DNA from: Capra hircus
Lineage: Eukaryota; Chordata; Mammalia; Artiodactyla; Bovidae
Assembly: GCF_001704415.2 (NCBI RefSeq)
Contig: NC_030820.1
Span: 41,832,036-41,896,035 of the forward strand
DNA: 64,000 nt
Direction: 5' to 3'
This document shows positions 57,091 to 64,000 of this stretch, in pieces (position 1 is the first letter of the stretch; each line of letters starts with the position of its first letter). Under the pieces are notes generated by a model, which saw only the letters and a program-made list of their open reading frames with translations, was not told where the DNA came from and did no database searches. The translations under genes were made by a program, and so were the position numbers.

Positions 57091-59605
57091 ACAAAAGGAG
57101 GAGCTGCCAAGAGCTCCTGGAGGCGCCCAAGGCTCAGAGCAGAGCTGCCTGAGCTCCACAGGGGTGAGGTGACTGATGTGAAAGTTGGAGGGCCCTTCAC
57201 TCACCAGAGCCCCGTGGCCATGGCAACCCTCATCAGGAGCTCCATCCAAGGATGATTAAGGAACATTCACACTAATTAAGAGCTCAAACATCCCCAAGCC
57301 ACGTCCAGAGAGAGCTGTGGCTCACACAGGCTCCTTTCCAGCCTCTTGGGCTCAGCTCGGGGCTTGGGTGCTGGGTGGAGGCTGACCCTGGGAGTGGAGT
57401 TCTGACTCTGCTCCCAGCCTCCTGAGCGCTGGGGGCGTGGGGTGCACTCAGAAGCCCTCTTGTATTAACATGCCCCCATCTTCCCCTCTCCTCCCACCAG
57501 CATCCTTGCCCCTACCTCAGCCTCAAGGTCATGCTGGTGCCCCCTTCTCTCCATCACGAACAAGAGTCACCTTCTGTTGGAACAAAAACTGCACCAAGAC
57601 AGAGTCCCTTTTAGTCTCCTGAGGACGTGTGACAAGTGGAAAGAGAAGCCAAGCCCCAGAAACCCCCCTCAAACGACGGCAGTGAGCCTGGGCGTGTGGG
57701 CCCCAGGAGGAGGAGACCAGGATCACAGGGTGATGCTGAGGATGCTGGTGGGGCTTCCAGGCAGTCACCTGGGCCCCAGACTCCACCTGGGAAGCCGAAG
57801 CCACACCCGCGGTCCCAGCAGGGCAGCTCTTTGTGGGGACAGTGGGTGCGACGGCAAGAGCCAGGCAGGTTGGCACCCTTGTGAGTAGCAGCGACTGGTC
57901 CAGGAATGGGGCGCCCCCAGGAGGGAACAGCCCAGCCGTTCCTCCGAACCCAGGCTGCAGTTTCTCCCCACCAGGGTCCGCCCTGCTCAGGCTGCAAGTT
58001 ATGTACCCTCCTTCCCACACGCTGGGGTAACAGCCACCAAGCCCGCAGCCCCGTTGTCCCAGGGTGGACACGGATGAACGCGTTCCTGCCCACAGGACCA
58101 GAGCCAGGGGCCAAGGGCTCCGACGGGCTCCCAACACGTGCCGTTACCCCTTCCCTTCCAGTGTACGGGACATAACATCCTTCACTCCGAGCACCCCGCC
58201 CCCTGTATGGTAACCACAGTCTTGCACTCTCAGCCCAGCAAGGCCTGCGAGGGGTCTGGGCTCCACTGTGGACCAGACAGCACTTAGTGCCTGGAGGACT
58301 CGACCACACGCTCACCTTGAAACAGTGGGCGATCAGGGCAGAGGCCGGAACCCTGTTGGCAGGAAGGCATGAAGGGCTTCCTGAAGGAAGGGGGAAGTGC
58401 GGAGGGGTGGGAATCCTGGGATTTTTTTTACCCCAGCTCAGGGTAAACCACGGAACCCTGGCTTTGGGAGCCACATCTGAGCAGGAGAGATTGTAGTCTC
58501 AGGAGCCCTCCCTCCACCCAAGTTTCATCTGAGGGATGACCATCTCCTTGGACACCAGACAAGTAGGCAAGCCTCAGCCTTCCGCACCCAACAGGGCTGC
58601 TGGAGGCCCCAGTCTGTCTTCCCAGCAGAAAGGCCTCAGGCTCGCTGTTGGATAGCTCTTGGTGTGGGGAGGCTCCCTGGGCTAAGACATGGGGCTGATG
58701 GAAACCTTGCCTCTTGCCTGTGTCCAGCTACAGAGCTTGGCTGCAATCTTGGTGGCATGGTTCCCTCCCTACCCACTCCCTTTCTTCATCCTCTGCTACT
58801 GGCTGGCCTCCTGGTCAGAAGGAACTGCTGATCCACAAGTAACAGGGGGCCCTTCATCACCAAGATCCACTTCCTCCCCTTCCTGGAGCCTCCAGTCATC
58901 CCCCTCCACCTGGGGTATCGCCAGGGCCTGGGTGGACCAAGGCCCCTCCAAGACACCCTGGGTCCTCCCTGGGACAGTCCCTGGCCCCAGCCTGTTCTGT
59001 CCCAGCCTAGCAATGTGGTCCCTGAATGTCCAGTTTGCTCAGCTGATGGGGTCACCTCTGTGAAACGGCGGCCCGGACGATGAATTTCTAAAGGCAGCTG
59101 TGAAATGTGTCCAACCTCGGTGCAACTCACAGGAGAAGATGCTGACGTCCGAGGCTAAGCCACCTCTCTCTCCTGGGGCATGGCCTCCACATGGTGGCCG
59201 GCCCCCTCCACCTCAGAGCAGGAAACCATGTGGAGAGCGCTGTGTTTGTCCACATTCCTGACCCACATGCTCAAGGTCAACAAACACTGTTGTTTAAAAC
59301 TGCTGAGGCCTGGGCTGGTTTGTTGTGAAGCCATAGCAACTGAAACAATGGGTGGGTCTCCAAGGATGACTTTGCTTGAGCTCAAAGCCTGTGGGGACAC
59401 ACTGGGTGAAGAAGGCATTACAGGCCGGGGGCAGCAGCTCATCCTTCAGCCTCTGCTGCGCCCCCCCCTCATGTCACATCTCTTTGTCCAAATATCGCGG
59501 GGCCTTTTCTCAGGTGGCTTTAGAGTCTCTGATGGCCGACAACAGCCAATGTGCCAAATGGAACAAAAGGCAGGGCAGAGCGCCCCTTTCAGGGTAGGTA
59601 ATAGG
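57091..59605. other. GC-rich intergenic sequence
   Basis: No gene is recognised. At about 59270-59345 the text GTTGTTTAAAACTGCTGAGG followed by GGTTTGTTGTGAAGCCATAGC resembles the end of a common ancient mammalian repeat, family not assigned. Confidence 0.4.
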
Positions 59606-59803
59606 GTACAGAGCGTTCCTTGCGATCCTATGGACTGCAGCCTGCCAGGCTCCTCTGTCCATGGGATTTCCCAGGCAGGAATATTGCAGTGGAGTGCCAT
59701 TTCCCTTCTCCAGGAGATCTTACTGACCCAGGAATTGAACCCACATCTCCCATGTGTCCTCCACTGCAGGCAGATTCTTTTCCACTGAGCCGCTGGGGAG
59801 CCT
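59606..59803 (-). mobile_element. Bov-tA SINE
   Basis: CCTTGCGATCCTATGGACTGC, CCAGGCAGGAATATTGCAGTGG, GACCCAGGAATTGAACCC and CTGAGCCGCTGGGGAGCC show a full reverse copy. Confidence 0.92.
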
Positions 59804-62082
59804 TATATAATATATGAATGTGTTGCATGTTAATACTATAATAAAGACATATATGGAAATTTGGGATTTGGAGAAGATATTAAAAGGCTTGTAGAAAGCA
59901 AAACTTTCCTGTTTTGGTCACTTTTCTAACCCTGGGCTCTCAGGATGATCAGGGCTGTTGCTGCCCGGCTCTTGGAGTTCATCCTGCCTGAAGCGGGTCA
60001 GGCTGCAGGACGGGGTGCTCAGGCCCAGATGTCCGGCCAGGGCAGGGACACTGGACCCTACGCCCCCACATCACCACCGGGGAGGGGGGAGGTAGCACAG
60101 GGGCACGAGCAGGGACCAGGATCGGGTTCAATTTCTGTCCCTGTAAAGCAGAGCCTGGGGCAACAGCCTCACTCTGACACATTCCCCAGAAATACACCTG
60201 TAGGACACAGCAGTGAGGCAGGGGGTGTCGAGGCTGGGCAGGGGGCACAGGCCTCCTGGGACTTCTTTGGGACCCTCTCCCTCTGATGCGAGCTCACCCA
60301 GGACACGCCCAGGTGGTACCATCTGGATCCCAGATGCACCCGGGCGTGGGGCCCCCGCCACCAGGTGGCGCTGGAGCTCCGGGAAAAGATGTGCCAGGGA
60401 TCTTCCCTAGGTCAGCGGCCACGGGGCCCCGGGCTCCATTCCAGACACCCATCCCGGGCCTGGGCGGGAGTTCAGCCTCGGTTGCCTTCATCCCATCTGC
60501 CCAGCAGCTGTGGTCAGGAGGGGCGGGGGATGGGCCCCCTCTGTGAGCGTCTGACCGGGATTCCCGGGCTCTGCCAGGCTAGGTTTAGGGAGCTGGCGGT
60601 TAAGCTGTTGGCGGCTTGGAGTCTGTGCTGGTCTCAGTGTTCACACGGCAGACCTCGGGATACTGCACGGCAGCAGGGTTGTGGGTTGTTTCCATCTCGC
60701 CTTGCAGGTTCACAGCACACTCCTGCCTTACTGCTCAGGTTAAATTAGGAAGGATGGTTCTGGAACTGCCTGTCAAGACTGCAGGCCCTGTCTTGGGTCC
60801 ACCCCAGTCCCTGGTGCAAACTCTGCACCAGGGGCAGGGCCTGGCCTCTGGGTTCTGACCAGCAATGAGACTTCCAGGGGCCACTGGGCCAGCCTTTCCA
60901 TCGCGTGACCAGCGGCTCAGAGACGTGGAACCCTTGCCATCAACCCCCGTCCCCAAGACCCCTTCCCAGGCCATCACCTTCCCAACCGACACAGAGCCTC
61001 TGCATTAGCAGTGAACAAAGCCCCCTCTTACTGATCTTCTCTGAGGATGGCCACATGACCTAGTGTGCTCCTGGTTGGGAACGTGAAGGCTGATTATTCG
61101 GGGGTGTGTGGGGGGTGGTGTTGTGAGACCTTCAGTGGATGAATCACTTCTTCGAAAAGGTCTCCAGGGAGATGGACATCTTGAAATCCATCTTTGTACA
61201 GATGGTCATGACCTGCTCACTGCCGAGAGTGTGGCAACCCCAGGGCTCACAACCCAAAACCCAGACCTCTGAGACCTGAACCTCCTCGTGGAGTGCCTAG
61301 ACATTACGTGGAGAGCCAAGTTTCTGGGGCAGGGTCCCAGGTTTGGGGTTTTCTAAGAAATGAACAAGCTCCCAGAGCTCGTCAGCGCTGCAGTGTGGGG
61401 ACCGCACTTGAGTCACATGGATCTTGGCTATGCTGTCACCTAGAGAGTCCTTGTGAAGCAGTCGGAGTTCTGACCACTTTACGATGACAGGATTACCACT
61501 CTTGGTGCATTTATTTCCTGCACCTGCTCCCTTTCCTCCAGGTGCATCTCACCTCAGACCCCTCCCCCCCCCCGCCCCCCCGGCCGTTGCCTAAGCTGCA
61601 CAAGATGCTTCAAAACTTAGCAGCTTGAGCAACAGTAAAAATTTGAACCTGGGCTCAGCTGGGCAGTCCTTCCCTCCAACTAACATACACTTGGGCTGTG
61701 GGGCTTCGGCCAGACCAGCTGACCCAGCCGAGAGCTGACGGCACAGAGCTCTTTCCGTGTGACCTTCCACGGGGCAGCTTGGGCTTCCTGACAGCAGGTG
61801 ACCTCAGGCCACTGGCCTTGGCACATGGCAGCTGGCTTCCACAAAGTGTCCCAGGAACACAGACCCCAACACAATGGCACTTAGCAAGCTCACAGTTGTT
61901 AATACCTCACCCTGAACAACCACATGGCCAACCTCCAGATCAACAGGGAGTAAGGTCACCATGGGGCCATAGACACAGCAGACTGCCACAGTCTCTGACT
62001 TTTTCACTTGTGTTCATTGTCTCCAGACCAATTCCCTTGGAGAGTATCTCACCAAACAGCTCCTTTAGGGGAGTCTTGCTGT
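59804..62082. other. Intergenic sequence with a possible ancient repeat
   Basis: No gene is recognised. A C-run lies at 61561-61583. From about 61605 to 62000 the text (CAAAACTTAGCAGCTTGAGC, CTCAGCTGGGCAGTCC, GGCAGCTGGCTTCCACAAAG) resembles an ancient mammalian interspersed repeat that I cannot name. Confidence 0.4.
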
Positions 62083-62265
62083 TTTTCGTTATTCAGTTGC
62101 CAAGTCATGTCCGACTCTTTGCAACCCGTGTCCGACTCTTTGCAACCCCGTGTCCGACTCTTTGCAACCCCATGGACTGCAGCACAATAAGCTTCCCTGC
62201 CCCTCGCCATCTCCTGGAATTTGCCCAAGTTCATGACCATTGAATTGGCAATGCCATCCAACCGG
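62083..62265 (-). mobile_element. BovB-tail SINE with internal triplication
   Basis: The complement of the BovB tail (GTTATTCAGTTGCCAAGTCATG ... ATGCCATCCAACC) contains three consecutive copies of a 22-23 bp piece, GTGTCCGACTCTTTGCAACC, starting at about 62106, 62127 and 62150. Normal copies have one. Confidence 0.92.
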
Positions 62266-63439
62266 GGAGTCTTGGATCTTAGAAATTATTATCAGAGACC
62301 CAAATTCAGCTCGAACACTTTAAACAGTTCATTAGAAGTTCAGAAACCCTCATTGTTATGCAAGATCTGCTTGCTTAAGTCATTACATTGAAAATGAATT
62401 AATTCTTTTTGTCATACTTTTAATGGAGGATAGATTTAATTCTGTGTATAATATGACAAATTTCTGCTAAAGAGTGACAGCTGTGGGCATTCATCACCAT
62501 TCTCATTTCAGAAACCATTCTGCCAACCCAGTTTTATCATTTCACTGTGAAGGGATGGGTTAGAACTGCTACTGGCCAAGAGACCTTGGCCACAGGCCCG
62601 GAGTGTTACCAACGCCAACAGAGTACTTGGCCAGTGAGACACATGGGGTCATTACAGGAGACCAACTTCCACACTCCATTCAGGACACTCTGCACCCTCA
62701 GCTGACGTCCCAAGCTCCCCTGATGCTTGTATCTGAGGGTGTTTATCAGAAAATGGTATGGAGAGACCTCTTTGGCATTTTTCCATGGAACATCCCCCCC
62801 TGCTTTTTTTTTTGCATTAGTAAATGATAAGAAGTGGTAAAAATCAGCCAGCTGGATCAAAAGGATGTGCAGTGGAAATCACTTTCTTCCCACCTGCACA
62901 CGTGAGTGCCCCGGCTCAATATGCCAGGGTTGCTCCCTGGGTACCCAGAGAACAATGGTGCCCAGTGTGCCCGTGTACTCAGGTCACAGGCGCGGCCGCA
63001 CACACCACATGTGGGCGTTCACCAGTGTGCTGTGTTACTGCAGCTCACAGGGCACCTTGGAGATGTTTCCTGGACACGGTCACCCCTCTCACAGGCCCTC
63101 TTGAAGGTCATCTGAAGGACCGCTCAGCTTCGCACGTGTCCACTGACCCTTCAGTTTCCTGAGTCTTTTGGCATCAGTCATCTAATCCACAGAGTGAAGC
63201 AAAGTATCCTTTTCCATTTGAATCTGACTGTTTTTTCTGCATCTGTGATTTCTTACACTTTCTCATCTTGAATTGTCCCTTGAGGCTGAGTTTACCGAGC
63301 ATCTGTACGTGTGCATATGTGTGGGTGGGAGACTCAGAGTTTGTGAGTGCCACACACGTGTATCTTCAACTTAAGATTATTTTTCACTTCTCATTTTCTG
63401 TTTTCAGATTCACCAGTTCCTGCTTTTATTGTTCTTAAT
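62266..63439. other. Intergenic sequence, AT-rich at the left
   Basis: Nothing recognisable is present. It includes a T10 run at 62804-62813. Confidence 0.4.
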
Positions 63440-64000
63440 TTCCTGTCTTGCTTAGTGTTTTTTTTCCCTCTTTGCCTAAAATGAATGCTCACTCTGTTTA
63501 TTTTTCTTCAAACTTGTCAACAATTCACCAGGAAAGCCATCTGGTTCTGGGGTTTGTGTGTGTGTGTGAAGCATTTCTATTACCAGTCCAATCTCCAGTT
63601 ATAAATTTATTGATCTTCTGTCTCTTCTTGAGTCAGCTGTGGCTGTCTGTGTCTTTCTAGGAATGTGTCCATTTCCTATAAATCACCTAATGTGTTGCCA
63701 CACAGTTATTCACAGTGTCCCCTTACAGTCCTTTTTACTCTCTGTGGCACGTAACAATGTCCCTCTTCATTCCTGATCTAGTATATGAATCTCTCTTCAT
63801 TTCTTGATCAGTCCAGCTACAGGGGATTGTCAATTTTGTTCTTCTTTACAAAGAACTGATTTGAGGGTTTGTGCGTCATTTTCTCTATTGTTTTCCCATC
63901 CTCTATTTCATGTGATTCCGTCTGCTTTATTTACTTCCTACTCTGGCTCTGCTTATTCTAGTTTCTTAAGATGAATGGTGAGGTTATTGACTTCAGATAT
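63440..64000 (-). mobile_element. L1 ORF2 fragment, running off the window
   Basis: The complement of L1 ORF2 is clear: ACAATTCACCAGGAAAGCC, the GAGTCAGCTGTGGCTGTCTGTG box, TGTCTTTCTAGGAATGTGTCC, GTCAATTTTGTTCTTC and TTTCTCTATTGTTTTCCCATC. It covers the same part of ORF2 as 33400-33850, in the opposite orientation, with a (GT)n-like interruption near 63555. Confidence 0.85.

Noticed and set aside
1..64000. CRISPR array, phage, integron or bacterial operon
   Set aside because: The only regular spaced repeat is the minisatellite, whose units abut without unique spacers. All other features are mammalian.

Overview
The window is nuclear DNA of a ruminant, most likely a bovid. The main sign is the mobile-element population. 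It holds the RTE-type LINE BovB, its tRNA-headed derivatives Bov-tA and Bov-A2, cetartiodactyl CHR-type SINEs and ruminant L1_BT tails. Beneath these lie the older mammalian families MIR, MER5A and L1M. I cannot separate cattle, sheep, goat or buffalo by eye. No bacterial operon, CRISPR array, rRNA, functional tRNA or endogenous retrovirus is visible. Nearly all ORFs above 60 codons are chance or repeat-derived.

One gene is firmly recognisable: SYNDIG1 (synapse differentiation-inducing gene 1, also called TMEM90B), on the + strand. The window enters inside one of its introns. It crosses the penultimate coding exon (13007-13144, 46 codons), then a 31.4 kb intron (13145-44547), then the last coding exon (44548-44706, 52 codons plus stop). 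Together they encode the C-terminal 98 residues, which is the CD225-type membrane domain and a short C-terminal tail. Earlier exons lie upstream of base 1. The 3' UTR starts at 44707. Its end cannot be fixed, because no AATAAA or ATTAAA occurs until 46575, inside a SINE.

Layout: 1-13006 is upstream intron with an L1M tail at 4.1-4.7 kb, a nested L1_BT/SINE pair at 5.0-5.3 kb, a long L1M 3' UTR at 6.5-8.5 kb, a BovB tail at 9.2-9.6 kb and a 370 bp TG-rich tract at 12.0-12.4 kb. From 13145 to 29 kb the large intron is mostly single-copy with scattered SINEs and some AT-rich blocks that could be regulatory. From 29.3 to 33.9 kb an old L1 (ORF1 through early ORF2) is broken by a CHR SINE, a Bov-tA SINE with a (GT)20 tract, a 5'-inverted BovB and an L1_BT tail. 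Several of these breaks keep readable target-site duplications. From 39.0 to 40.1 kb another L1M 3' UTR carries a BovB tail, an 80 bp mariner-type inverted-repeat element and a Bov-A copy. A roughly 220 bp segment is duplicated at 40.4 and 41.9 kb.

Downstream of SYNDIG1 the window is intergenic and GC-rich. Its main feature is an 18 bp-unit minisatellite of about 1.8 kb (48101-49925). This array produces the longest ORFs of the window in several frames on both strands, and none looks like a gene. The right edge (about 63.44-64 kb) is an antisense L1 ORF2 fragment.

I found no previously undescribed multi-gene system. The items most worth a second look are the mariner hairpin as a possible ruminant microRNA source, the minisatellite, the twin-primed BovB and the duplicated segment.
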